Assembly: GCF_030418125.1 (NCBI RefSeq)
Contig: NZ_JAUHTR010000006.1
Span: forward strand, 186,001 to 250,000
Length of the DNA stretch: 64,000 nt
Direction of reading: 5' to 3'
From: Fictibacillus fluitans
GTDB taxonomy: Bacteria > Bacillota > Bacilli > Bacillales > Fictibacillaceae
The notes under the pieces are model-generated. The model was given only the letters and a program-made list of their open reading frames with translations. It ran no database searches and was not told where the DNA came from. Position numbers and translations under genes: made by a program. Positions within the stretch are counted from its first letter, which is position 1; each line of letters begins with the position of its first letter. This document shows positions 21,920-29,430 of the stretch, piece by piece.

Positions 21920-22585
21920 CTATTCCACCGTGACTTGCCCCCTCATATTCTCCAGTGATTTTTCTCCAATGCCAGGCACATCCAGCAGATCCTCGACTGT
22001 TTTAAATCCGCCATTCTCTTCACGGAATGTGATTATTGCTTTCGCTTTTGAAGGTCCGATGCCCGTTATGGTCTGCAGTTCCTGATCATTCGCTGTATTG
22101 ATATTCACTGCAGACTGTCCGCTGCCGCCATCCTGTCCTGCTCCATTTCCCATGTTTTGAGCCACAGCCGGTACCGGTGCTTCTTCCCCTTTTTCAAGAA
22201 TATACAGCAGCATCTCGTCCTTGACCTTGCCTGAAAGGTTTACACTCCGCTGTTCAGCATTTTTTGTAAATCCTCCGGCTTTTTCTACAGCATCAATCAC
22301 ACGGTCTCCTTCCTTCATTTCATAGACGCCCGGCCGGACCACAGCTCCTTTTATATCGAGCATGATTTTCGCAGGCTGTAAATTCTTTTGATTTTGGCCT
22401 GCTTTCAGACGGTCCTGGGCAGCATTCGGGTCTGCTGCTCTTAATTCCAGCGGCAGTTCCTCTGTAGCTGTTTTCTTCTGGGGAGCTTGCTGTTGATACC
22501 AATACAGCACAATTATACCCACTGCAAGAGCAGCAGGAAGAATATAACGCAGCTTGCGAATCCAGACATCATAGTTTTTCAGCAT
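21920..22585 (-). CDS. comEA: Competence DNA receptor ComEA
   Basis: Membrane-anchored DNA-binding protein. A single membrane helix (about 10-28) is followed by a linker, an SLBB-like domain (KIMLDIKGAVVRPGVYEM) and a C-terminal helix-hairpin-helix pair (NINTANDQELQTITGIGPSKA, DLLDVPGIGEKSLENM) that binds DNA. 221 residues. It starts the comE operon and is divergent from comER. Confidence 0.96.
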   Translation of the reverse strand: MLKNYDVWIRKLRYILPAALAVGIIVLYWYQQQAPQKKTATEELPLELRAADPNAAQDRLKAGQNQKNLQPAKIMLDIKGAVVRPGVYEMKEGDRVIDAVEKAGGFTKNAEQRSVNLSGKVKDEMLLYILEKGEEAPVPAVAQNMGNGAGQDGGSGQSAVNINTANDQELQTITGIGPSKAKAIITFREENGGFKTVEDLLDVPGIGEKSLENMRGQVTVE

Positions 22586-22672
22586 TACGTGTCTCCTTTC
22601 GTATTTTCATAAAACAGGCGGCATATGCATATGTATCAAGGTAGGATGGATCAGGGAGAGGAGGAGTAAACA

Positions 22673-23509
22673 GTGAAGCTAGGGTTTATTGGAACGGGAA
22701 ACATGGGAAGCATTCTGGTGTCTTCCTTTATTGAATCAGCTGCTGTACAGCCATCACGAATAATGGTGACCAACCGGACACTGTCCAAAGCCGAAGCACT
22801 GCAGGCTGTCCATCCCAAACTTCGGGTGGCAGCAGCCGCAGAAGATGTGATTCGTTTTGCCGATATTCTTTTCATTTGTGTGAAACCGCATCAATTTTTT
22901 GACCTGCTTTGTGAAAATAAAAAGCACATCTCCAAACATCAACTTGTTGTTTCCATTACAAGCCCGATTTCATGTGAACAAATAGAAAATTTACTTGACT
23001 GCAACGTGGCCCGGGCGATCCCAAGTATTACGAACCGGGCACTGTCCGGAACATCCCTTATCACGTTTGGCTCCAGATGCCACACTGAATATCAGGAAAA
23101 ATTATTATCGCTCATGTCTTCCATATCAAAGCCGGTGATCATCGGTGAAAATGTCACGCGCATTTCATCCGACATCGCCAGCTGCGGTCCGGCCTTCATC
23201 GGATTTCTGGTGCAATGCTTTGTTGACAGCGCTGTAAAAAAAACGGACCTTACCAAAAATGAGGCTACTCTTCTTGCAAGTGAAATGATTATCGGGATGG
23301 GCAAATTGTTGGAAAATGAGGTTTTTTCTCTTCCATCGCTGATTGAAAAAGTGTGTGTAAAAGGCGGCATAACTGGAGAAGGAATCAAAATATTGAACGA
23401 AGATGCAGGAGAAGTATTTGACCGGGTGATTGCGCGGACACATGAAAAATATTATGAGGAATGCGAAAAGATCAGTGAGAAGTTCGTGGTTAAAGAAGAA
23501 CTAAAATAA
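22673..23509 (+). CDS. comER: ComER, pyrroline-5-carboxylate reductase-like protein
   Basis: A 278-residue ProC-type oxidoreductase with an N-terminal Rossmann motif (GFIGTGNMGS) and family C-terminal helices. GTG start behind GGAGAGGAGGAG. B. subtilis ComER is not required for transformation and has been linked to sporulation. It faces away from comEA. Confidence 0.92.
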   Translation: MKLGFIGTGNMGSILVSSFIESAAVQPSRIMVTNRTLSKAEALQAVHPKLRVAAAAEDVIRFADILFICVKPHQFFDLLCENKKHISKHQLVVSITSPISCEQIENLLDCNVARAIPSITNRALSGTSLITFGSRCHTEYQEKLLSLMSSISKPVIIGENVTRISSDIASCGPAFIGFLVQCFVDSAVKKTDLTKNEATLLASEMIIGMGKLLENEVFSLPSLIEKVCVKGGITGEGIKILNEDAGEVFDRVIARTHEKYYEECEKISEKFVVKEELK

Positions 23510-23551
23510 GATTTCTCTCATTATTCCCGAAATCCTTCCTTAAAAAGAAAA

Positions 23552-23582
23552 AAATAAGCCATCGGTTATGATGGCTTATTTC
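23552..23582. terminator. Bidirectional terminator comER/yqeM
   Basis: AAATAAGCCATC/GATGGCTTATTT stem with a 6-base loop. The yqeM stop codon lies inside it. Confidence 0.85.
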
Positions 23583-24322
23583 AATTTTTGACAAACGAAA
23601 AATATTCTCTCGGCCTCGGGCTCCAATTCCTTCTCAGAAAAGTCACCGGTAATTCTTAGAACCCTAAAGCCGGCTTCTTCAAGAAGATGTTCATAAGCCT
23701 TCACAGACAGTGTTCTTTGCATATGTACTTCGTCAAATCGGGAATATCGGGCGTCCTCATCCTGCACAAAAAAGCTTAGTTCATGTTCAACACTGTCAGG
23801 GTATTCCCCTTCATAGCACTGCCAGATGTAGGAAAGCTCCTGTGCATTTTCAGCGAACGTATTTCCAGAAAAGATTTTATGAATTTTATAAAGGCTGTGT
23901 ACATCAAACAAAAAAATCCCGTTCTCCTTCAGATGGCGGTATACTGACTGAAAGGCTGCAGCGACCTTTTCTTCTGTCAAAAGATAGTTCAGTGAATCGC
24001 AAAAAATAACTGCAGCATCAAACTCAGGCAAACCTTCAATTTCAGTCATGTCCTGCTGCAGATATTGAACAGAAGCATGCTGGTTCATTGACTTTTCGTG
24101 GGCAACTGCCAGCATGTCATCGGACAGGTCGATTCCGGTAACATCATACCCCTTTAATGCCAGCGGTATGGAAATCGATCCCGTTCCACAGCCAACATCA
24201 AGAACACTCGATACTTCAGCTTCAACAGATGCTACAGCCTGCTGAAAAAAAGAAATCCAATGCTCATACGGAGCGTCTTTCATTAACTGATCATAATAAT
24301 ACGCAAAATGTTGATAGCTCAT
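23576..24322 (-). CDS. yqeM: Class I SAM-dependent methyltransferase YqeM
   Basis: A 248-residue methyltransferase with the SAM motif VLDVGCGTGSISIPLA (about residue 40) and AAVIFCDSLNYL. Substrate unknown. Last gene of the yqeG-yqeM cluster, as in B. subtilis. Confidence 0.9.
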   Translation of the reverse strand: MSYQHFAYYYDQLMKDAPYEHWISFFQQAVASVEAEVSSVLDVGCGTGSISIPLALKGYDVTGIDLSDDMLAVAHEKSMNQHASVQYLQQDMTEIEGLPEFDAAVIFCDSLNYLLTEEKVAAAFQSVYRHLKENGIFLFDVHSLYKIHKIFSGNTFAENAQELSYIWQCYEGEYPDSVEHELSFFVQDEDARYSRFDEVHMQRTLSVKAYEHLLEEAGFRVLRITGDFSEKELEPEAERIFFVCQKLK

Positions 24323-24337
24323 ACCTGCTCCTTTTAT

Positions 24338-24691
24338 TTAGGAAAGCATTTGGTTCAGGTCAACAGACGGGGCATCTCCCCAAAGTTTTTCCAGGTTGTA
24401 ATAAGATCTTTCGTCTCGGTGAAAAACATGAACCACCATATCCCCCATATCAACAAGAACCCATCTTGCCTGATCAAAACCTTCCATCCTGCGGATATTG
24501 ATTTCCTTTTCCATCGCTACATCTTTAATTCCGCGGGCAATGGCCTGAACCTGTTTCTCCGAATTACCATGGCAAATTAAAAAATAATCCGCAACAAGTG
24601 AAATCCCCTTCATATCAAGCATCATAATATCTTCTGCCCGTTTGTCATCCACCGCTTTCACTACGAGTTCAATCAGTTCCTGTTCATTCAA
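24338..24691 (-). CDS. rsfS: Ribosomal silencing factor RsfS
   Basis: Binds uL14 and blocks subunit joining under starvation. The 117-residue protein shows the family core DYFLICHGNSEKQVQAIA and WVLVDMGDMVVHVFH. TTG start (24691) with GGAGG 9 bases upstream; it begins 2 bases after the yqeK stop. Confidence 0.95.
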   Translation of the reverse strand: MNEQELIELVVKAVDDKRAEDIMMLDMKGISLVADYFLICHGNSEKQVQAIARGIKDVAMEKEINIRRMEGFDQARWVLVDMGDMVVHVFHRDERSYYNLEKLWGDAPSVDLNQMLS

Positions 24692-24693
24692 AA

Positions 24694-25281
24694 TTATATT
24701 CCTCCGTTTCGTTCTTTATTTTTATGCTGTGCCAATAGACTGTTATACGCATTGATCGTTTCCGGATAAACCAGTTGATTTTGCTTCATGAGAAAGGTTA
24801 CCGTATTTTTCAGCGCCTGGAGGCATGCCGTGTCCAGGTCTTCCCTGGCAAGCTGACGAACCTCATCCACACCGGGAAACTTTCTTCCTGGCTCAATATA
24901 ATCGGCCAGGAAAATAATCTTCTCAAGCTTACCCATCCCTACACGTCCTGTAGTATGATAGGCAATCGCAGCCAATATATCGCGGTCATCAATGCCTGCT
25001 TCCTTCTCTACAAGGTAGGCGCCGACCGGCGCGTGAAGAAGCTCTCCTCCATAATGCAGCAGACTTTCCGGCATGGCTTGTTTTCTAACAATTTCCTTCA
25101 TTTCATCCTTTGGCCTGAACTTGGCGTAGTCATGAAAGATAGCGGCAAGTTCCGCCTTCTGTGAATCTTCTTCATAGCGGTCCGCAAGCTCAAGAGCCGT
25201 TTGCACAACGCCAAGTGTATGCTGATAGCGGTGCTCGGTTAATTGTTCCTTAACTATTTCAAGGGCTTTTTCGCGATTCAT
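24694..25281 (-). CDS. yqeK: HD-domain bis(5'-nucleosyl)-tetraphosphatase YqeK
   Basis: Metal-dependent HD phosphohydrolase that hydrolyses Ap4A symmetrically. The 195 residues carry HRYQHTLGV, the IFHDYAKF motif and AIAYHTTGR. Its start overlaps the nadD 3' end by 23 bases, so translation is coupled. Confidence 0.94.
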   Translation of the reverse strand: MNREKALEIVKEQLTEHRYQHTLGVVQTALELADRYEEDSQKAELAAIFHDYAKFRPKDEMKEIVRKQAMPESLLHYGGELLHAPVGAYLVEKEAGIDDRDILAAIAYHTTGRVGMGKLEKIIFLADYIEPGRKFPGVDEVRQLAREDLDTACLQALKNTVTFLMKQNQLVYPETINAYNSLLAQHKNKERNGGI

Positions 25282-25849
25282 AAAGTCCCTTCACCTCGAT
25301 TTGTTTTCTGACACGCTCGGGAATTAGATACGTGGTGTTTCCTCCATCAGACAATCTTTCCCTGATCAGGCTGGAGGACACCTCAAATAATGGCACTTCA
25401 AGCATTGCTGCCTGATAAGGATTTTTTTCGGCGTTAAGAGGATGACCGCTTCGATTGATCGCAATAAAGGTCACCATACGGCTTAATTCATCAATTTCAT
25501 GCCAGGTATCCAGTGAATCAAGCATATCGCCGCCAATAATAAAAAAATACTCATGATCAGGGTTCTCCCGCTGCAGTTCTCTGATCGTATCTATAGTATA
25601 TGAAGGCCCTTCCCTTTCAAACTCGATCAAAGAGAGGGAAAATTTAGCATTGTCCTGGATTGCCGCTTTTACCAGTTCAATCCTGTCCTCGTTTGAGACA
25701 CCCAATACCAATTGTTTATGCGGCGGATGATTGGCCGGCATCCATATCACCTCATCAAGTGAAAAAGCAGTGAGCGCTTCCTGTGCGATGAGTAAGTGCC
25801 CATTATGAGGAGGATGAAAAGAACCTCCAAAAATCCCTATTTTACCCAT
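25259..25849 (-). CDS. nadD: Nicotinate-nucleotide adenylyltransferase
   Basis: Makes deamido-NAD from NaMN and ATP. The 196 residues contain GGSFHPPHNGHL and the C-terminal SSSLIRERL motif of the nucleotidyltransferase fold. ATG start; overlaps yqeK. Confidence 0.97.
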   Translation of the reverse strand: MGKIGIFGGSFHPPHNGHLLIAQEALTAFSLDEVIWMPANHPPHKQLVLGVSNEDRIELVKAAIQDNAKFSLSLIEFEREGPSYTIDTIRELQRENPDHEYFFIIGGDMLDSLDTWHEIDELSRMVTFIAINRSGHPLNAEKNPYQAAMLEVPLFEVSSSLIRERLSDGGNTTYLIPERVRKQIEVKGLYESRKSP

Positions 25850-25861
25850 TGTATCATTCCT

Positions 25862-26152
25862 TTACGGAAGTTTGATCTCTTTGTTTTCTTTGGACTCTTT
25901 ATATAAAACAATAACGTTTCCGATTACTTGAACAAGTTCAGCCTTTGCTCCTTTGGCAAGATCTTCGGCTACTGCATGCCTTGGTTCTTCGCAGTTTTGA
26001 AGAATGCTGATCTTGATGAGTTCTCTTACTTCCAGTGCCTCCTGGATTTGCTTAATCATATTGCTGTTGACTCCGCCTTTTCCTACCTGAAAAATAGGCT
26101 GAATCGGATTTGCTTTGGAACGCAAAAAGCGTTTTTGTTTACCTGTTAACAT
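25862..26152 (-). CDS. yqeI: CRM-domain ribosome assembly protein YqeI/YhbY
   Basis: RNA-binding CRM domain protein of 96 residues, beginning MLTGKQKRFLRSKAN and containing VGKGGVN (GxxG-like RNA-binding loop). Associated with pre-50S particles in the family. Start overlaps the aroE stop region by 14 bases. Confidence 0.95.
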   Translation of the reverse strand: MLTGKQKRFLRSKANPIQPIFQVGKGGVNSNMIKQIQEALEVRELIKISILQNCEEPRHAVAEDLAKGAKAELVQVIGNVIVLYKESKENKEIKLP

Positions 26153-26978
26153 AACTTCCTCCCAATTCTTGAATCACAATCTTTTCCATCAATGATGTAT
26201 CAGGCGTTATCCCTGTCCATTTCTCAAAAGACAGTGCGCCCTGGAAAACAAGCATGGCCACGCCATTGTCAGTAATGGCCCCGCGTTTTTCACTTTCTTT
26301 TAACAGAGCGGTCTTAAAAGGATTATAAATAATATCCGAAACCACTGTTCCCGCTTTTAGATGATCAACACGCAAAGGAAGACGGTCTTCTTTCATGCCG
26401 ATCGACGTTGTATTAATGATAATGCTGAATTCAGCAAGCCTTTCTTCTGCTTCCTGAAGAGAGATGACTTGGTCCTGTTCTCTCAGACACTCGTTAAAAA
26501 TATCTTGTGCCTTTTCCTTCGTCCGGTTCGTGATGGCGATGGAACAGGGTCCTTCTTTGCTCATTGCATAGCTGATGGCACGGGAAGCTCCCCCTGCACC
26601 AATAATGAGGACCTTCGCCTCTTCGATTGGAAACCGCACATGGCGTATTAATCCTTTGATAAAACCGGCACCATCCGTATTGTAGCCCTTCAGTTTTCCG
26701 TTTTCATTGACTACGGTATTAACTGCACCGATCTTCAACGCATCTTCAGAGATTTCATCAAGGTACGGCATAATGGCCTGCTTATGGGGAATGGTAACGT
26801 TCCATCCCGCGAAGCCCTGATGACGCATGTCCCGGACAGTCTCTTCCAGATGATCCGGATGCACCTCATATTTTTCGTAAACATAGGAAAGTCCTGCTTT
26901 TTCAAAAGCTCCATTCTGCATCTGAGGTGACATGGAGTGGCTGACAGGATATCCGATTAAACCAACTTTTTTTTCCAT
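26139..26978 (-). CDS. aroE: Shikimate dehydrogenase
   Basis: NADPH-dependent reduction of 3-dehydroshikimate to shikimate in aromatic amino-acid synthesis. The 279 residues show YPVSHSMSPQMQN, WNVTIPHK with the catalytic Lys, GAGGASRA and a C-terminal FQGALSFEKWTG. ATG at 26978 with GGGGAG upstream. Confidence 0.97.
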   Translation of the reverse strand: MEKKVGLIGYPVSHSMSPQMQNGAFEKAGLSYVYEKYEVHPDHLEETVRDMRHQGFAGWNVTIPHKQAIMPYLDEISEDALKIGAVNTVVNENGKLKGYNTDGAGFIKGLIRHVRFPIEEAKVLIIGAGGASRAISYAMSKEGPCSIAITNRTKEKAQDIFNECLREQDQVISLQEAEERLAEFSIIINTTSIGMKEDRLPLRVDHLKAGTVVSDIIYNPFKTALLKESEKRGAITDNGVAMLVFQGALSFEKWTGITPDTSLMEKIVIQELGGSYVNR

Positions 26979-26995
26979 CCTTCGATCTCCCCTCA

Positions 26996-28096
26996 TCAAA
27001 TGAGTGAAGGCCTCAGGGTGACCGCGACGCCTTCTGGTGCATGAGCAGCAATTCTGGCACCCGGTTCTTTAACCGTAACCCAGCCGAGCCCCGATATGAC
27101 CACATCTGTATCCTTCTCTTTAATGGTAAACTCGTGCCTTTTTAGCGGAGGCAGGTTTCCCGGATCGGAAGGCGGGTTCAAAAGGTCACCCAGTTGATTT
27201 TTATAGAGCTCATCGGCATTCTCGAGCTTTGTCCTGTGAATGTGCAGCTCATTGGACAAATGGCAGACAAATGACCTTCTTCCGCCGCTGATGTAATCAA
27301 AACGCGCAAGTCCTCCCAGAAATAAGGTTTGAGCCTCATTTAGCTGGTAAACCATCGGCTTGATCTCTTTTTTCGGCATAATGAACTTAAGCTCTTCCTT
27401 GCTGACGAAGTGCGCCATTTGGTGATGATTGATTATCCCTGGCGTATCAAAGAGAGCACTCTCTTCATCCAAAGGAATATCAATCAAATTCAAAGTGGTT
27501 CCCGGAAAATGGGAAGTTGTGATAATGTCCTCCTGCTCCGTACCCAACTGTTTGATCAGTCCATTAATGAACGTGGATTTCCCTACGTTGGTACAGCCTA
27601 CAACGTACACATCTCTCCCGCCGCGCAGCTCATCGATTCGCTCGGCGACATCCAAAAGACCTGTTCCCTTAGCCGCTGATACCAAATGCACTTCCTCTGC
27701 TTTTACACCGAGCTCTTTGGCCATGGAAGACATCCATTGTGTCAGTCTGTTTTTGTTAACAGATTTAGGGAGCAAGTCCACCTTATTTCCTATCAGCATG
27801 AGTTTGTTTTTGCCGATATAGCGGTGTATTCCCGGCAGCCATGATCCGTTAAAATCAAAAATATCGACCACTTTTACAACAAGCGCGTCTGTATCACCAA
27901 TGCCGGATAAAATCGTGCGGTAATCATCATCTGTAAGGCTGACATCCTGAATTTCGTTATAATGTTTTAAACGAAAACAGCGCTGGCAAATGACAATATC
28001 CCTCTTTAAACTGGAGGGTGGCGCATAACCAAGCTCTTCCTTATTTTCTGTCTGTATGACCGCTCCGCATCCGATACATTTAATCTGTTCCTTCAA
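26996..28096 (-). CDS. yqeH: Circularly permuted ribosome assembly GTPase YqeH
   Basis: GTPase for 30S assembly. An N-terminal zinc finger (CIGCG ... CQRC) is followed by permuted GTPase motifs in the order NKVDLLP, GCTNVGKST, DTPG, and a C-terminal RNA-binding domain. 366 residues. TTG start with GGGAGG at 8 bases. It lies 2 bases after yqeG. Confidence 0.96.
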   Translation of the reverse strand: MKEQIKCIGCGAVIQTENKEELGYAPPSSLKRDIVICQRCFRLKHYNEIQDVSLTDDDYRTILSGIGDTDALVVKVVDIFDFNGSWLPGIHRYIGKNKLMLIGNKVDLLPKSVNKNRLTQWMSSMAKELGVKAEEVHLVSAAKGTGLLDVAERIDELRGGRDVYVVGCTNVGKSTFINGLIKQLGTEQEDIITTSHFPGTTLNLIDIPLDEESALFDTPGIINHHQMAHFVSKEELKFIMPKKEIKPMVYQLNEAQTLFLGGLARFDYISGGRRSFVCHLSNELHIHRTKLENADELYKNQLGDLLNPPSDPGNLPPLKRHEFTIKEKDTDVVISGLGWVTVKEPGARIAAHAPEGVAVTLRPSLI

Positions 28097-28098
28097 TC

Positions 28099-28614
28099 TT
28101 ATTCCTCCCAGTTAAGCATGCCTTTCCTTTTCATCCAAGACAATATCATCCGTTCAATTTTCCTGTTAACTCTTGTCCATAACCCGTCGGTGCTGGCCAC
28201 AGGCACAACCATAATCGTGTGCAGTTTAAGACGGTTTCCACCCAGAACATCCGTCAGCAACTGATCGCCAATTACCACGATCTCATCCCGTTTCAGGTTC
28301 ATGTCACGGATCGCACGCTTAAACGCGCGGGTCATCGGTTTTCTTGCACTATAAATAAATGGGATTTGTACAGGGTCAGAAAAACTGCTCACACGCTGCT
28401 GCGTATTGTTTGAGACAATCGTTATTAAAATTCCCTTTTCCTTAAATGAACTAAACCATTTTATCAGTTCTGGAGTAGCATCCGGACGATCCCATTCAAC
28501 CAGGGTATTATCCAGGTCCGTAATGATTCCTTTTACATTCCGTTTCAACAACATTTCAGGCGTTATATCAAAAATGCTCTGGACATGTTCATCCGGCAAA
28601 AAATTTTTTAACAT
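28099..28614 (-). CDS. yqeG: HAD-family phosphatase YqeG
   Basis: HAD superfamily (class IIIA) phosphatase of 171 residues with the nucleophile motif DLDNTLVEW (about residue 30) and GDQLLTDVLGGN. Start ATG 28614 with GAGGTG at 7 bases gives the usual MLKNFLPDE start. First gene of the yqeG-yqeM cluster. Confidence 0.94.
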   Translation of the reverse strand: MLKNFLPDEHVQSIFDITPEMLLKRNVKGIITDLDNTLVEWDRPDATPELIKWFSSFKEKGILITIVSNNTQQRVSSFSDPVQIPFIYSARKPMTRAFKRAIRDMNLKRDEIVVIGDQLLTDVLGGNRLKLHTIMVVPVASTDGLWTRVNRKIERMILSWMKRKGMLNWEE

Positions 28615-28770
28615 GCTGGACACCTCTATACTATTCATTCATTTACACTTTTACATTGTACCAGTTATTCGCCATGTAACAACTTTTTTATTGTTTTCTG
28701 ACAGCGGCCAGTTTCAAAAACTAATAAGTTTTATCAAAAAAGTTTTCGACAAATTGTTCGCATCCGACAA

Positions 28771-28869
28771 TGTGGATAACTTTATCAACATTGTACACCG
28801 CGAAAAGAGCAGAATTTTCTGTCTTATAAACAAACTACCCACAGGTTATCCACCAAACATTGTGGATAA
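28771..28869. promoter_or_regulatory. DnaA-box cluster upstream of sda
   Basis: Two perfect DnaA boxes (TGTGGATAA at 28771 and 28861, i.e. TTATCCACA reversed) and three one-mismatch boxes (TTATCAACA 28782, TTATAAACA 28824, TTATCCACC 28846) lie in 100 bases. In B. subtilis sda is DnaA-regulated through such boxes. The rest of the 400-base gap between yqeG and sda shows no gene. Confidence 0.85.
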
Positions 28870-29013
28870 CCGAACGATTGTTCTGTTTTCTTTTTCATGT
28901 TAAGCTGAATTTAGAAAGTATCAGAACTTATAGTTTATGCGGATTTCAACCATTTGATAACCCCTCAGCCGGAAAAATGCATCCTAAGGCATTTAAAAAA
29001 ACAGGAGGTGAAC

Positions 29014-29193
29014 ATGCCACCCGATGGCAGCTCACTTATGGAAAATTTATCGGACGAACTTTTGATTGAATCTTACTTCAAAGCAAAAGAACTGCGACTC
29101 AGCTCTGATTTTATTTCATTAATTCAAAAAGAAATTGAACGAAGATCACTTGAGAAAAGATTGAACGTTTCTTTGCTGAAAGCCCATCACTAG
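29014..29193 (+). CDS. sda: Sporulation inhibitor Sda
   Basis: Checkpoint protein that binds histidine kinase KinA and blocks phosphorelay when replication is disturbed. The 59-residue product contains [16 protein letters not shown] and [14 protein letters not shown], the helical hairpin of Sda. ATG 29014 with AGGAGGTG 3 bases away is the best start and adds MPPDGSSL before the conserved part; ATG 29038 would give the shorter form but lacks a ribosome site. Confidence 0.9.
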   Translation: MPPDGSSLMENLSDELLIESYFKAKELRLSSDFISLIQKEIERRSLEKRLNVSLLKAHH

Positions 29194-29207
29194 ATGAGGC
29201 TTTTTTT
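29179..29207 (+). terminator. Terminator of sda
   Basis: AAAGCC-CATC/GATG-GGCTTT stem then seven T; the sda stop codon is inside the loop. Confidence 0.85.
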
Positions 29208-29341
29208 ATTTTGCTGATTATAGAACCTTTCCTTGCAGGAAAAACTAAACTTATTTTCAACCCTTGGAATATGTGCCTTTTCAGGTTTTTTATATTAAAT
29301 AGGAAGAAACAAAAACATTCAGTATTTTCAACGGTTTTAAG

Positions 29342-29371
29342 TTGATTGTGCCTGTTTTTTCTGCTTACAAT
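29342..29371 (+). promoter_or_regulatory. Putative SigA promoter of the mrp operon
   Basis: TTGATT, 18 bases, TACAAT; about 60 bases before mrpA. Confidence 0.55.
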
Positions 29372-29430
29372 GAAATGACACTGGTTAAATAATCTCATAC
29401 ATAATCATGACTTTTGAAGGAGGAACGGAT

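Noticed and set aside
28771-28869. DnaA-box cluster as a replication origin
   Set aside because: There is no dnaA-dnaN context and no unwinding element; the position before sda explains the boxes.
29194-29430. Na+ riboswitch before the mrp operon
   Set aside because: No recognisable conserved riboswitch core; only a SigA-like promoter is visible.
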